Shown one piece after another: positions 23,234 to 31,411 of a stretch of DNA of 64,000 nucleotides. A model generated the notes under the pieces. That model was not told the origin of the DNA. It saw only the letters and a program-made list of their open reading frames with translations, and searched no databases. Each line of letters starts with the position of its first letter. The stretch's first letter is position 1. Made by a program: the position numbers and the translations under genes. The stretch comes from JAOPZW01 sp963851295. Lineage in GTDB: Bacteria > Actinomycetota > Thermoleophilia > Solirubrobacterales > Solirubrobacteraceae. The stretch lies in NCBI GenBank assembly GCA_963851295.1, contig CAWKOS010000007.1:62001-126000 (forward strand), written 5' to 3'.

Positions 23234-23798
23234 GCTGGCGCGCGCCCTGCGCTCGGTCCTCCTCGACGCCGGGGAGGCCGCGTCGCTCGACGTGCACGGG
23301 CGCATCGACGCCGCCGTCCTCGTCCCCCTCTACGTCCAGGACGGCGAGCTGCACGCCGTGTTCACCCGCCGCCGCGAGGACCTGCGCCGCCACGCGGGCG
23401 AGATCTCGTTCCCGGGCGGCCGTCAGGACGACGACGAGACCGACCTGCGGCTGACCGCCCTGCGCGAGGCCGAGGAGGAGATCGGCCTGCCGGCGCGCGC
23501 CGTCGAGCTCGTCGGCGCGCTGCAGCCCACGCCGACGATCGCCACCAACTACGCGGTCTATCCCTTCGTCGGCCTGATCGAGCCCGGGCGGGCGTGGCAG
23601 CCCTCGGCCCACGAAGTGTCCGAGGTCCTCGAGGTCCCGCTGCACGCGCTGCGCGACGGCTACGAGCGCCGCCGGCTGCTGCGCCGTGGGGTGCCCTTCC
23701 GCACCGACGTCTACGTCGTCGGCGACGACATCATCTGGGGCGCGACGGCGCGCATGGTCGGCGACCTGCTCGACCGGCTGCCCGGCGACCTGGCCTGA
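23205..23798 (+). CDS. Nudix hydrolase, CoA-pyrophosphatase (NudL)-like
   Basis: 197 residues. Nudix box GX5EX7REUXEEXGU is complete (from GGRQDDDE to LREAEEEIGL, about 70-92). The preceding VFTRRREDLRRHAGEISFPGG is the UPF0035 signature of NudL/NUDT7-like CoA pyrophosphatases, which split CoA into 4'-phosphopantetheine and 3',5'-ADP. The chosen GTG at 23205 overlaps osmC by 29 bases, implying coupling. A later start is possible because residues 1-20 are poorly conserved. Confidence 0.85.
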   Translation: MSSASRSRTELARALRSVLLDAGEAASLDVHGRIDAAVLVPLYVQDGELHAVFTRRREDLRRHAGEISFPGGRQDDDETDLRLTALREAEEEIGLPARAVELVGALQPTPTIATNYAVYPFVGLIEPGRAWQPSAHEVSEVLEVPLHALRDGYERRRLLRRGVPFRTDVYVVGDDIIWGATARMVGDLLDRLPGDLA

Positions 23799-23825
23799 GC
23801 CGGCCAGGCCGCGGGCCGGCCGTCG

Positions 23826-24668
23826 CTAGACGTCCTTCTCGATCGGGACGTTGACGAGGTTGCCCCACTCCGTCCACGACCCGTCGTAGTTCTTGACGTC
23901 GTCCTGGCCGAGCAGCTCGTGGAGCACGAACCACGTGTGCGCCGAGCGCTCGCCGATCCGGCAGTAGGCGATGATCGGCGACTCGGCCAGCACGCCCTTC
24001 TCGGTGTAGAGCGCGCGCAGGTCCTCGGCGGACTTGAAGGTCCCGTCCTCGGTCACGGCCTGCGCCCACGGCACCGACTTGGCGCCCGGGATGTGCCCGG
24101 CGCGCTGGGCGCCCTCCTGCTCGTAGCCGGCCATCGCGATCAGCTCGCCCGAGAACTCCTGCGGCGAGCGGACGTCGACCAGGCGCTTGCCGTTCTCCAG
24201 CGACGCCAGCACCTCGTCGCGCTTGGCGCGGATCGCGTCGTCGCCGGCGCGCGCGGTGAAGGTCGCCGCCTCGTACTGCGGGACGTCGGAGCTCGTCGGG
24301 CGCCCCTCGGCGATCCACTTCTCGCGCGGGCCGTTGACGAGCTTGACCTTGTCGTGGCCGTAGTACGTCAGGTACCAGTAGGTGTAGGCCGCGAACCAGT
24401 TGTTGCGATCGCCGTAGAGGACGATCGTGTGCTCGTTGGAGATGCCGCGCGCCCCGAACAGCGCGCCGAAGTCCTCCGGTCCGAGGAAGTCGCGCTTGAC
24501 CTGGTCCTGCAGGTCGGTCTTCCAGTCGAAGCCGATCGCGCCCGGGATGTGCGCCTCGGCGTAGAGCGCGGGGTTCTCGTCGACCTCGACGATCCGGATC
24601 GACGGGTCGTCCAGGTGCTCCTGCACCCAGTCGGTCTCGACGAGCACGTCCTTCGCGTAGTCAGCCAC
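23826..24668 (-). CDS. sseA: Thiosulfate sulfurtransferase (tandem rhodanese)
   Basis: 280 residues in two rhodanese domains. The N-terminal domain (about 8-120) lacks the catalytic cysteine (LYGDRNNWFAAY at the loop). The C-terminal domain has active C236 in YCRIGERSAHTW. It transfers sulfane sulfur from thiosulfate or 3-mercaptopyruvate to an acceptor; the CRIGER loop is typical of thiosulfate-type actinobacterial enzymes such as CysA/SseA. GTG start preceded by AAGGAGG six bases away. Transcribed toward the Nudix gene, with 27 bases between the convergent stops. Confidence 0.9.
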   Translation of the reverse strand: MADYAKDVLVETDWVQEHLDDPSIRIVEVDENPALYAEAHIPGAIGFDWKTDLQDQVKRDFLGPEDFGALFGARGISNEHTIVLYGDRNNWFAAYTYWYLTYYGHDKVKLVNGPREKWIAEGRPTSSDVPQYEAATFTARAGDDAIRAKRDEVLASLENGKRLVDVRSPQEFSGELIAMAGYEQEGAQRAGHIPGAKSVPWAQAVTEDGTFKSAEDLRALYTEKGVLAESPIIAYCRIGERSAHTWFVLHELLGQDDVKNYDGSWTEWGNLVNVPIEKDV

Positions 24669-24710
24669 TGCTGACCTCCTTGGAGAGAAATCCAGTCGTC
24701 TTTAGGGTAT

Positions 24711-25226
24711 TTACGTCTGGGTGCCGAGTGTAGCCGAGCCGCGATCGACCTTCAGGAGGTGCTCGATCGCCTCGCGGGCACCCGTCACCCAGGCCCCCGT
24801 GTCGCGCGGATCGGCCTCGAGCAGCGCCCCCGGGATCTCGTTGAGCGTCTGGGCCAGCGCGAGCTCGGCCGCCCCCGCCTCCAGCGTCGCGGGCGCGACC
24901 GTCCCGGCCGCCTCGTAGAGGACGCCGCGGACCGTCGTGTCGGTCGTCTTCTCGAGCATCATCCGCAGCCGCGAGCCGTGCAGATCGACGACGTTCGGGC
25001 CCGTCGCCGTCCCCAGCAGCCAGAGCAGGACCGTGACGTTGTCCAGCGCGTAGCGCAGCGTCCCGATCCGGTCGGGATCGCCGATCCAGCACTCGCACCC
25101 GGCGGCCTCGATCTCCGCGCGCCGCGCCTCGCTGCGCGTCACCGCGCGCACGGCGTGGCCCTCGGCGACGAGCGCGCGGGCGAGCGCCAGGCCGCGGCAG
25201 CCGCCGCCGACCATGAGCGCCCTCAC
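24711..25226 (-). CDS. NAD(P)-binding Rossmann-like protein
   Basis: 171 residues beginning with a dinucleotide-binding turn (LMVGGGCRGLALARALVAEGH), followed by a short second half with no catalytic motif. Similar small proteins resemble epimerase or saccharopine-reductase N-domains but are too short to be complete enzymes. The GTG at 25226 overlaps the stop of the upstream small membrane-protein gene (GTGA), fixing the start and marking an operon. Function unknown; nucleotide binding is the only supported property. Confidence 0.65.
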   Translation of the reverse strand: MRALMVGGGCRGLALARALVAEGHAVRAVTRSEARRAEIEAAGCECWIGDPDRIGTLRYALDNVTVLLWLLGTATGPNVVDLHGSRLRMMLEKTTDTTVRGVLYEAAGTVAPATLEAGAAELALAQTLNEIPGALLEADPRDTGAWVTGAREAIEHLLKVDRGSATLGTQT

Positions 25227-25522
25227 GCCGGAGGCTCGCCCCGCTCGCGCAGCCGCAGCGTCTCGGCGTGGTCGGCCGCCACGCGCGCGCGCAGGTCGTC
25301 CTCGGTCAGCTCGGCCTCGCCGCGGGCGCGGCGGCGGCGGTTGACGGCCTCGCGCATCTGGTCGAAGTCGTCGATCTCGTTCTGGACCTCGAGCTCGGGC
25401 GAGCGCGTTGGGCGCCAGTCGAGCTGCTGGGCGCCGGAACCCGGATAGAAGCGCCCGAGCAGGAGCAGCGCGATGACCAGCAGCGCCACGCCGCCGAACA
25501 TGATCGCGGCGAAGGGGTCCAC
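25223..25522 (-). CDS. Small single-pass membrane protein (99 aa)
   Basis: 99 residues: one N-terminal transmembrane helix (IMFGGVALLVIALLLLG, about 7-23), then a charged, probably coiled-coil cytosolic tail (VQNEIDDFDQMREAVNRRRR and DDLRARVAADHAETLRLRE). No family recognised. It is translationally coupled to the Rossmann-like gene. The cNMP-domain gene ends at 25550, 27 bases before its start, so all three may be one transcript. Confidence 0.6.
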   Translation of the reverse strand: MDPFAAIMFGGVALLVIALLLLGRFYPGSGAQQLDWRPTRSPELEVQNEIDDFDQMREAVNRRRRARGEAELTEDDLRARVAADHAETLRLRERGEPPA

Positions 25523-25549
25523 GGCCCGCCGAGTCTACGCGCCGCCGCG

Positions 25550-25969
25550 CTAGGTCCGGACCGGGCTCTGCGCCTCGCGCAGGCGCCGGGCCAGGCGCTG
25601 CAGCAGCTTCCACGCCGCCTCGGGGTGGGCGAGCACGAAGGGCCGGAACTGCCAGGACGACATCGCGGCCAGGCGGACGTCGGTCTTCGCGCTGACCGTC
25701 GCGGTCCTGGGCCCCTCGGGGTCGAGCAGCGCAAGCTCGCCGATGTGCTCGCCGCGCCCCAGCGTGGCGACCTCCTCGCCCCCCACGCTGACGCTCGTCT
25801 CGCCCTCGAGGACGAAGAACAGGGCGATGCCGCCCGTGCCCTCGCCCACGATCGTGTCCCCGGCCGCCACGCGCCGCTCGGCGAGGTCGCCCGCGAGGCT
25901 CGCGAGCTCGCGTTCCTCGAGCCCGCTCAGGAGGATGACGTCGCGGAGGTCGTCGGTGGTCACGCTCAT
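25550..25969 (-). CDS. Cyclic-nucleotide-binding-domain protein without effector domain
   Basis: 139 residues, essentially one Crp-type cNMP-binding domain (LLSGLEERELASLAGDLAERRVAAGDTIVGEG, then GEHIGELALLDPEGPRTATV). The phosphate-binding cassette lacks the arginine expected for cAMP at the RSA position, so ligand binding is uncertain. No DNA-binding helix follows, unlike Crp. It may act as a small sensor or partner. The ATG at 25969 has AGGAGAG upstream; an in-frame extension to 26173 would run through the divergent acyl-CoA dehydrogenase promoter. Confidence 0.75.
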   Translation of the reverse strand: MSVTTDDLRDVILLSGLEERELASLAGDLAERRVAAGDTIVGEGTGGIALFFVLEGETSVSVGGEEVATLGRGEHIGELALLDPEGPRTATVSAKTDVRLAAMSSWQFRPFVLAHPEAAWKLLQRLARRLREAQSPVRT

Positions 25970-26028
25970 GGCGACGACTCTCCTGCATGCGCCGGTCGGG
26001 ATGCAAGTGGCGTCGTGCGTCCGTGCAC

Positions 26029-26034
26029 TACGCT
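26029..26034 (+). promoter_or_regulatory. -10 element TACGCT (leaderless)
   Basis: TACGCT ends eight bases before the ATG at 26043. Confidence 0.4.
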
Positions 26035-26042
26035 CGGGCGCG

Positions 26043-27203
26043 ATGGACTTCGACCTCAGCGACGAGCAGTCGCTCATCAAGCAGACGGCGCGCGAGTTCA
26101 CCGACAAGGAGGTCGTCCCGCGTGCGGGCGAGAACTCGCGCAACCACCACTTCGACGTCGACCTCGTGCGCAAGATCGCCGACCAGGGCTACCTCGGCGC
26201 GATCGTCCCGCGCGAGTACGGCGGCGCGGGCCTGGACTACCTGACCTACGCGATCGTCTGCGAGGAGATTGGGCGCGGGTGCTCGGCCATGCGCACGGTG
26301 ATCTCGGTCCAGACCTCGCTCGTGTGCTCGACGATCCTCAAGTGGGGCACCGAGGAGCAGAAGGAGCGCTACCTGCCCCAGCTGTGCTCGGGCGAGTGGC
26401 TGGGGTGCTTCGGCCTCACCGAGCCCGACACCGGCTCCGACGCCGCCAACCAGAAGACGCGCGCCGTGCGCCAGGACGACGGCTCCTGGAAGCTCAACGG
26501 CTCGAAGATGTGGATCTCCCTGGGCAACCACGCCAAGCTCGCGCTGGTCTTCGCCCAGACCGATCCGGAGCTCAAGCACAAGGGCCTGGCCTGCTTCCTG
26601 GTCGAGACCGACCAGCCCGGCTACCAGCCCTCCGAGATCAAGGGCAAGATGGGCCTCTGGGCCTCGGACACGGCCTCGATCGCGCTCGACGACATCGTCG
26701 CCGGCCCCGACTCGATGCTCGGCCAGATCGGCGACGGCTTCAAGGTCGCCATGAGCGCGCTGGACTCCGGGCGCTACTCGGTCGCCGCGGGCTGCGTCGG
26801 GATCTGCCAGGGCTCGGTCGAGGAGTCGGTCAAGTACGCCACCGAGCGCCACGCCTTCCAGCGCCCGATCGCCTCCTTCCAGCTCGTGCAGGAGATGATC
26901 GCCGACATGGTCGTGCGCACCGACGCGGCGCGCATGCTCGTCTACCGCGCCGGCGCGCTCAAGGACTCCGGCAAGCCCTCGACGACCGAGACCTCGATCG
27001 CCAAGTACTTCGCCACCGAGGCCGCCTGCTGGTGCGCGGACCGCGCCATCCAGGTCCACGGCGGCGCGGGCTACGTCGACGACCACCCGGTCGAGCGCTT
27101 CTACCGCGACGCGCGCGTGACCACCCTCTACGAGGGCACCTCGCAGATCCAGAAGCTGATCATCGGGCGCGCCGCGACCGGCATCAACGCGCTCGTGCCC
27201 TGA
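26043..27203 (+). CDS. Acyl-CoA dehydrogenase
   Basis: 386 residues, the standard length. FAD and substrate signatures: CFGLTEPDTGSDAA (about 122-136), KMWISLGNHAKLALVFAQT (about 157-175), and the C-terminal RDARVTTLYEGTSQIQ, where E364 is the catalytic base of short- and medium-chain enzymes. It oxidises acyl-CoA to trans-2-enoyl-CoA, passing electrons to ETF in the cytosol. Chain length cannot be assigned. A likely partner, the 3-hydroxyacyl-CoA dehydrogenase gene, is 0.9 kb downstream. A leaderless start is supported by TACGCT. Confidence 0.92.
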   Translation: MDFDLSDEQSLIKQTAREFTDKEVVPRAGENSRNHHFDVDLVRKIADQGYLGAIVPREYGGAGLDYLTYAIVCEEIGRGCSAMRTVISVQTSLVCSTILKWGTEEQKERYLPQLCSGEWLGCFGLTEPDTGSDAANQKTRAVRQDDGSWKLNGSKMWISLGNHAKLALVFAQTDPELKHKGLACFLVETDQPGYQPSEIKGKMGLWASDTASIALDDIVAGPDSMLGQIGDGFKVAMSALDSGRYSVAAGCVGICQGSVEESVKYATERHAFQRPIASFQLVQEMIADMVVRTDAARMLVYRAGALKDSGKPSTTETSIAKYFATEAACWCADRAIQVHGGAGYVDDHPVERFYRDARVTTLYEGTSQIQKLIIGRAATGINALVP

Positions 27204-27274
27204 CGTCCCTGGGTGGGGTTGACCCCACCGGCCGTCCGCCGGGCAGCGGGCTGGCGCGGCGCGGCGGCCGCGCC

Positions 27275-27280
27275 TACCTT
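27275..27280 (+). promoter_or_regulatory. -10 element TACCTT (leaderless)
   Basis: TACCTT ends seven bases before the ATG at 27288. Confidence 0.4.
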
Positions 27281-27287
27281 CTGAGCC

Positions 27288-28055
27288 ATGCAGGTCAAGG
27301 GCATCTCGACGCCGATCCTCGTCGCGATGATCGCCGTCGCCGCCGTGCTCTTCCTCTTCGGGTCCACGGCCGCGCTCGGCTTCCTCACCCAGCGCACCAA
27401 GGAGCAGACGCGCACCTTCCCGGCGGCCCCCACGATCGCCATCAGCGACGAGACCGGCGACGTGCGGATCGTCGGCGGCTTCCGCCAGGACGTCCGGCTG
27501 ACGACCAGGCAGCAGCACTCGATGTGGGGCGGCGCGCACGTGAAGGTCAGCGGCGACGCCGGACACCTGCGCTTCGAGGACTCCTGCCACAGCGTCCCGG
27601 TCGCCGACGCGCCGTGCGACGTGAGCTTCGTGCTCGAGGTCCCGATGGGCACCAGCGTGCGCATCCGCGCCGGAACCGGCGACATCCACGCCGAGAACCT
27701 CGAGGGCAGCGCCGACATCAAGGTCGCCACCGGCGACGTCGACGTCGTCGGCGTGGACGGCGCGGTCGACGTCGTCGCCTACACGGGCGACACGCACGTC
27801 GCCGGCGCCTCGCACGCGATCGCCGTGCAGACCGGCACCGGCGACGTCCACGTCTCCGCCACCGCGCCCGGCGAGATCTCGACGCAGACCGACACCGGCG
27901 ACATCAACGTTGCCGTGCCCGACCTCACCTACGCCGTGAGCGCCCACGCCGGCACGGGCGACGCGAACGTCGGCGTGCGCCTCGACGACGCCTCCCCGCG
28001 CCGCATCCGTGCGGCGACCGGCACCGGCGACATCCACGTCGAGCGGGCGCGTTAG
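27288..28055 (+). CDS. Membrane-anchored DUF4097 (beta-helix repeat) protein
   Basis: 255 residues: an N-terminal transmembrane helix (PILVAMIAVAAVLFLFG, about 9-25), then an extracytoplasmic region made of short beta repeats built on TGD followed by a hydrophobic residue (ATGDVDVV, YTGDTHVAG, GTGDVHVSA, DTGDINVAV, GTGDANVGV, GTGDIHVER). This is the DUF4097/adhesin-like right-handed beta-helix. Two cysteines (about 103 and 110) could form an extracellular disulphide. Such proteins often sit near regulatory genes, but their function is unknown. It has its own promoter. Confidence 0.75.
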   Translation: MQVKGISTPILVAMIAVAAVLFLFGSTAALGFLTQRTKEQTRTFPAAPTIAISDETGDVRIVGGFRQDVRLTTRQQHSMWGGAHVKVSGDAGHLRFEDSCHSVPVADAPCDVSFVLEVPMGTSVRIRAGTGDIHAENLEGSADIKVATGDVDVVGVDGAVDVVAYTGDTHVAGASHAIAVQTGTGDVHVSATAPGEISTQTDTGDINVAVPDLTYAVSAHAGTGDANVGVRLDDASPRRIRAATGTGDIHVERAR

Positions 28056-28056
28056 C

Positions 28057-28062
28057 TAGCTT
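28057..28062 (+). promoter_or_regulatory. -10 element TAGCTT (leaderless)
   Basis: TAGCTT ends eight bases before the GTG at 28071, immediately after the upstream stop codon. Confidence 0.4.
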
Positions 28063-28070
28063 CCGGCGCA

Positions 28071-29579
28071 GTGAGCCGGGCGCCCCAGGTCATCGGTGTC
28101 GTCGGCGCCGGGACCATGGGCGCCGGCATCGCGCAGCTCGCGGCGGCCACCGGCGCGCGGACGCTGTTGCACGATCCCGCGCCCGACGCGCTGCAGCGCG
28201 GGCTGGAGATGGCGCGCGACGGCCTGGAGCGCTGGCGGGCAAAGGGGCGCCTGGAGCGCGAGCCCGGCGAGCTGACCGCCGCCGCCGACCTCGAGGCGAT
28301 GGCGGACGCGGGGCTGATCATCGAGGCCGCCCCCGAGCGCCCCGAGCTCAAGCGCGAGCTCTTCGCCGCGCTCAGCGCGGCGGCGCCGGGCGCCGTGCTC
28401 GCCTCGAACACCTCCTCGATCCCCATCACCGCCATCGCCTCGGCGGCCGCCGACCCCGGCCGCGTCGTGGGCATGCACTTCTTCAACCCCGCGCCGGCGA
28501 TGAAGCTCGTCGAGGTCATCGCCGGCATCGACTCCTCGCCCGAGGCGCTCGAGGTCGCGCGCGCGACCGGGCGCGCGATGGGCAAGCGCGTGATCGACGC
28601 CGCCGACGGCCCCGGCTTCCTCGTCAACCGCTGCAACCGGCCGTACGGCCTCGAGGCGCTCAAGCTCCTGCAGGAGCAGCTCTCCGACGTCGAGACGATC
28701 GACGCGATCGCGCGCGGCGCCGGCTTCCGCATGGGGCCCTTCGAGCTGCAGGACCTCGTCGGCATCGACACGGGCTACGAGGTCGCGCTCTCCTTCCACG
28801 AGCTCAGCTTCGGCGAGCCGCGCTGGCGGCCGTCGCCGCTGAGCGCGCGGATGGTGGCCGCAGGCCGGCTCGGGCGCAAGAGCGGGCGCGGCTGGTATGA
28901 GTACCCGCGCGAGCGCCCCGAGGACCCGGCGGCCCCGGAGGCCGGCGGCGGCGCCGACCGGATCGTCGTGGTCGCGGGCGGGCTGGCGGTGGCCCAGGAG
29001 CTGCGCGCGCTCGCCGCCCAGGCCGGCTTCGACGCCCGCGACCAGGACGAGGCCGTGGGCGAGGTCCCGTGGCTGCTCGTCGACTGCGGCGCGGACCCCG
29101 ACGGCCCGCCGCTGCAGGGCGGCCCCGTGGCGCTGCTGTGCGCCGACGGCTCGCTGCACGCCCTCGACGGCGGCGGCGGCGCGGTCGGCTTCCACGTGCT
29201 GCCGCCGCTGGACGCCGCGGCGCTCGTGGAGCTCACCCGCGGCCCCGGGACCGCCGAGCTCGCGGCGCAGCGCGCGCAGGAGCTCTTCGCCGCGCTGGGC
29301 AAGCGCACGGCGTGGGTGGGCGACGGGCCGGGCCTCGTGCTCGGGCGCATCGTCTGCCAGCTCGTCAACGAGGCGTGCTTCGCGGTCGGCGAGGGCGTCG
29401 GCTCGGCCGAGGACGTCGACGACGGCATGGTGCTCGGGCTCAACCACCCGCGCGGGCCGTTCGCCTGGTGCGAGGCGATCGGCGTCGAGCACGTGCTCGC
29501 CGTCCTCGACGGCCTGCGCATCGAGCTCGGCGAGGAGCGCTACCGGGCGGCGCCGCTGCTGCGCCGGCTGGCGGGGTGA
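28071..29579 (+). CDS. 3-hydroxyacyl-CoA dehydrogenase (PaaH-like, two C-terminal domains)
   Basis: 502 residues. NAD-binding turn GVVGAGTMGAGIAQLAA at the start, catalytic region VLASNTSSIPITAIA and VGMHFFNPAPAMKLVEVI (His-Glu pair; about 105-148), then two 3HCDH C-terminal domains, the second degenerate in its first part. The double C-domain and length match PaaH/PaaC 3-hydroxyadipyl-CoA dehydrogenases rather than short 3-hydroxybutyryl-CoA enzymes. With phenylacetate-CoA ligase 26 kb away, an aromatic pathway role is possible but unproven. It oxidises L-3-hydroxyacyl-CoA with NAD+. Confidence 0.85.
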   Translation: MSRAPQVIGVVGAGTMGAGIAQLAAATGARTLLHDPAPDALQRGLEMARDGLERWRAKGRLEREPGELTAAADLEAMADAGLIIEAAPERPELKRELFAALSAAAPGAVLASNTSSIPITAIASAAADPGRVVGMHFFNPAPAMKLVEVIAGIDSSPEALEVARATGRAMGKRVIDAADGPGFLVNRCNRPYGLEALKLLQEQLSDVETIDAIARGAGFRMGPFELQDLVGIDTGYEVALSFHELSFGEPRWRPSPLSARMVAAGRLGRKSGRGWYEYPRERPEDPAAPEAGGGADRIVVVAGGLAVAQELRALAAQAGFDARDQDEAVGEVPWLLVDCGADPDGPPLQGGPVALLCADGSLHALDGGGGAVGFHVLPPLDAAALVELTRGPGTAELAAQRAQELFAALGKRTAWVGDGPGLVLGRIVCQLVNEACFAVGEGVGSAEDVDDGMVLGLNHPRGPFAWCEAIGVEHVLAVLDGLRIELGEERYRAAPLLRRLAG

Positions 29580-29615
29580 GTCTCACGAACCGGCTGACGC
29601 GGACGTTGTAGTCCC

Positions 29616-30080
29616 GTGCCCCGACCGCCGTTCCAGCGCTTCCTCGACGCCCATCGCGAGGATGTGTGGCGCTTCCTGGTGGCCTCGGTGGGCCGCGACG
29701 CGGCCGACGACTGCTTCCAGGAGACGTTCCTGTCCGCGATGCGCGCCTATCCGCGCATGCGCCAGGACAACCCGCGCGGCTGGGTGCTGACCATCGCCCA
29801 CCGCAAGGCCCTCGACCACTACCGGGCGCGCAAGCGCCGGGCGGTGCCGGTCGGCGACCTGCCGGAGGTGGCGGCGCCCGAGGAGCCCGGGCCCGGCGAC
29901 GACGGCGTGTGGGCACGCGTCCATGCGCTGCCCCACAAGCAGCGCGCCGCCGTGCTGCTGCGCTTCGCCGGCGACCTCAGCCACCGCGAGGTCGCCAAGG
30001 CGATGGGCATCTCGGAGGAGGCGGCGCGCCGCAACGCCTTCGAGGGGCTGCGCAAGCTGCGACAGGAGATGACCCGATGA
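29616..30080 (+). CDS. ECF-type RNA polymerase sigma factor
   Basis: 154 residues with regions 2 and 4 only. Region 2 has FLDAHREDVWRFLVASVGRDAADDCFQETFLSAM, region 4 has LPHKQRAAVLLRFAGDLSHREVAKAMGISEEAARRNAFEGL. It directs RNA polymerase to a small regulon. GTG start. The stop overlaps the ATG of the ogt-like gene (ATGA), a tight two-gene operon. There is no membrane anti-sigma factor next to it, so the O6-alkylguanine transferase may be both target and regulator of the system (inference). Confidence 0.85.
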   Translation: MPRPPFQRFLDAHREDVWRFLVASVGRDAADDCFQETFLSAMRAYPRMRQDNPRGWVLTIAHRKALDHYRARKRRAVPVGDLPEVAAPEEPGPGDDGVWARVHALPHKQRAAVLLRFAGDLSHREVAKAMGISEEAARRNAFEGLRKLRQEMTR

Positions 30081-30676
30081 CCGAGGACCGCCTCGCCCCG
30101 CCCGCCTTCGACCCCGCCGACGCGGCCGCGGCCGCCGCGCGCTTCGCGGCCGCCGCTCCCGCCGACGTCCACTACGCGCTCGTCGACTCGCCGATGGGGA
30201 CGCTCGTCGCCGCCACGACGGCGCGCGGCCTCGCGACGCTCTCCTACTCCGACCACCACGGCGGCGCGGACGCGATCCTCGACTGGGTCGCGGCCCGGCT
30301 CTCGCCCCGGATGCTCGAGGCGCCCGCGCGCCTGGACGTCGTGCGCCGCGAGCTCGACGAGTACTTCGAGGGGCGCCGGCGCGACTTCGACCTGCCGATC
30401 GACTGGGCGCTGACGAGCCCGTTCGGGCGCCGCGTGCTGCAGGCGACGGCGGCGATCCCCTTCGGCCGCGTCGCCACCTACGGCGAGATGGCCGCCAAGG
30501 CGGGCAACGCCAAGGCCTCGCGCGCCGCCGGGCGGGCGCTCGGCGCCAACCCGATCCCGATCGTCGTCCCGTGCCACCGGGTCATCGGCGCGAGCGGCCG
30601 GCTCACCGGCTACACCGGCGGCCTGCACCGCAAGGTCGCGCTGCTCGAGATCGAGGGCGTGGTGCTGCCCGGCTAG
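30077..30676 (+). CDS. ogt: Methylated-DNA-protein-cysteine methyltransferase
   Basis: 199 residues. The C-terminal ATase domain has the active site PCHRVI with C166, the arginine-finger helix RAAGRALGANPIP and TPFGRRVL-like SPFGRRVLQATAAIPFGRVATYGEMA. It removes alkyl groups from O6-alkylguanine (and O4-alkylthymine) in a suicide reaction. A 30-residue N-terminal extension rich in alanine (FDPADAAAAAARFAAAAP) precedes the usual start (VHYALVDSPMGTLVAAT). It is co-translated with the upstream ECF sigma factor, suggesting an alkylation-stress circuit. Confidence 0.92.
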   Translation: MTEDRLAPPAFDPADAAAAAARFAAAAPADVHYALVDSPMGTLVAATTARGLATLSYSDHHGGADAILDWVAARLSPRMLEAPARLDVVRRELDEYFEGRRRDFDLPIDWALTSPFGRRVLQATAAIPFGRVATYGEMAAKAGNAKASRAAGRALGANPIPIVVPCHRVIGASGRLTGYTGGLHRKVALLEIEGVVLPG

Positions 30677-30678
30677 AC

Positions 30679-30701
30679 GGCCGCGGGCTCGGCCGCGGCC
30701 T
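30679..30701. terminator. Palindromic terminator-like sequence
   Basis: GGCCGCGG-GCTC-GGCCGCGG followed by CC, between the convergent ogt and glutamine-amidotransferase genes. Both arms can pair with each other and themselves. A GC-only hairpin without a T-run. Confidence 0.4.
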
Positions 30702-30733
30702 CGGGCGCGGCCACGCCGGGCGCAGCCTCCGGG

Positions 30734-31411
30734 CTAGCCGCGCGCCGCCGCGGCGAACGCCTCGATGAGCGGATGCAGCGGCGCGCCGGCCAGCGCGCCG
30801 ACCTGCGGCTGGAAGAGCGTCGCGACGAAGAACGGATGGCCCGGCAGCTCGATGCCCTCGACCCCGGCGTCGGGCGCGCGCGCCGCGATGACGACGCCGG
30901 CGGCGGCGAGCGCGTCCTCGAACGCGGGCGCCAGGCCGTAGTTGCACCAGTGAAAGCCGGCGAAGGGCTCGGTGCCGCAGATCTCCGCCAACCGCGTGCC
31001 CGGGACGCAGGTCACCGTCCGCTCCTCACCGACCAGGCTGCAGGCCAGCGGGGCGGCCACGAGCGCCTCGCCGTCGGGATCGGTCTCGGCGTGGTGGGCG
31101 TCGAGGCCGGCGAGGGCGCGCGCGAGCTCGACGACCGCGTACTGAAAGCCGCCGCAGGTGCCGAGCAGCGGCAGGCCCTCGGCGCGGGCGCGGCCGATCG
31201 CCGCGTAGACGGCGTCGTCGTCGCGGTAGGGCGTGCCGGGCGCGACCCAGACGCCGTCGGCCGCGTCGAGGCCGGCGCCCACGTCGGCGTCACTGGCCAC
31301 CCACGCTCCGGCGACCCCGTCGGGGAGGAGCCCGAGCGCGGCGTCGAGCTCGCGGTGGGTGACGTAGTCGAGGTTGCGATCGCCCAGGACGACGATCCGC
31401 GCGGCGCTCAC
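30734..31411 (-). CDS. Class I glutamine-amidotransferase-like protein (CTP synthase C-terminal type)
   Basis: 225 residues resembling the amidotransferase half of CTP synthase (GVWVAPGTPYRDDDAV, LLGTCGGFQYAVVE). The nucleophile C86 is present. At the position of the catalytic His and Glu (FHPE in CTP synthase) it reads FQPQ (200-203), so the triad is broken and glutaminase activity is unlikely in the usual form. The synthase domain is missing. Annotated relatives are called CTP-synthase-C-terminal-region-related proteins; their role is unknown. GTG start overlapping the SDR stop (GTGA), so they form one operon. Confidence 0.75.
   Translation of the reverse strand: MSAARIVVLGDRNLDYVTHRELDAALGLLPDGVAGAWVASDADVGAGLDAADGVWVAPGTPYRDDDAVYAAIGRARAEGLPLLGTCGGFQYAVVELARALAGLDAHHAETDPDGEALVAAPLACSLVGEERTVTCVPGTRLAEICGTEPFAGFHWCNYGLAPAFEDALAAAGVVIAARAPDAGVEGIELPGHPFFVATLFQPQVGALAGAPLHPLIEAFAAAARG

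Noticed and set aside
25268..28900. A 1210-codon open frame on the plus strand
   Set aside because: It runs antisense or out of frame through several well-supported genes and is Arg/Ala/Gly low complexity, a normal artefact at this GC content.
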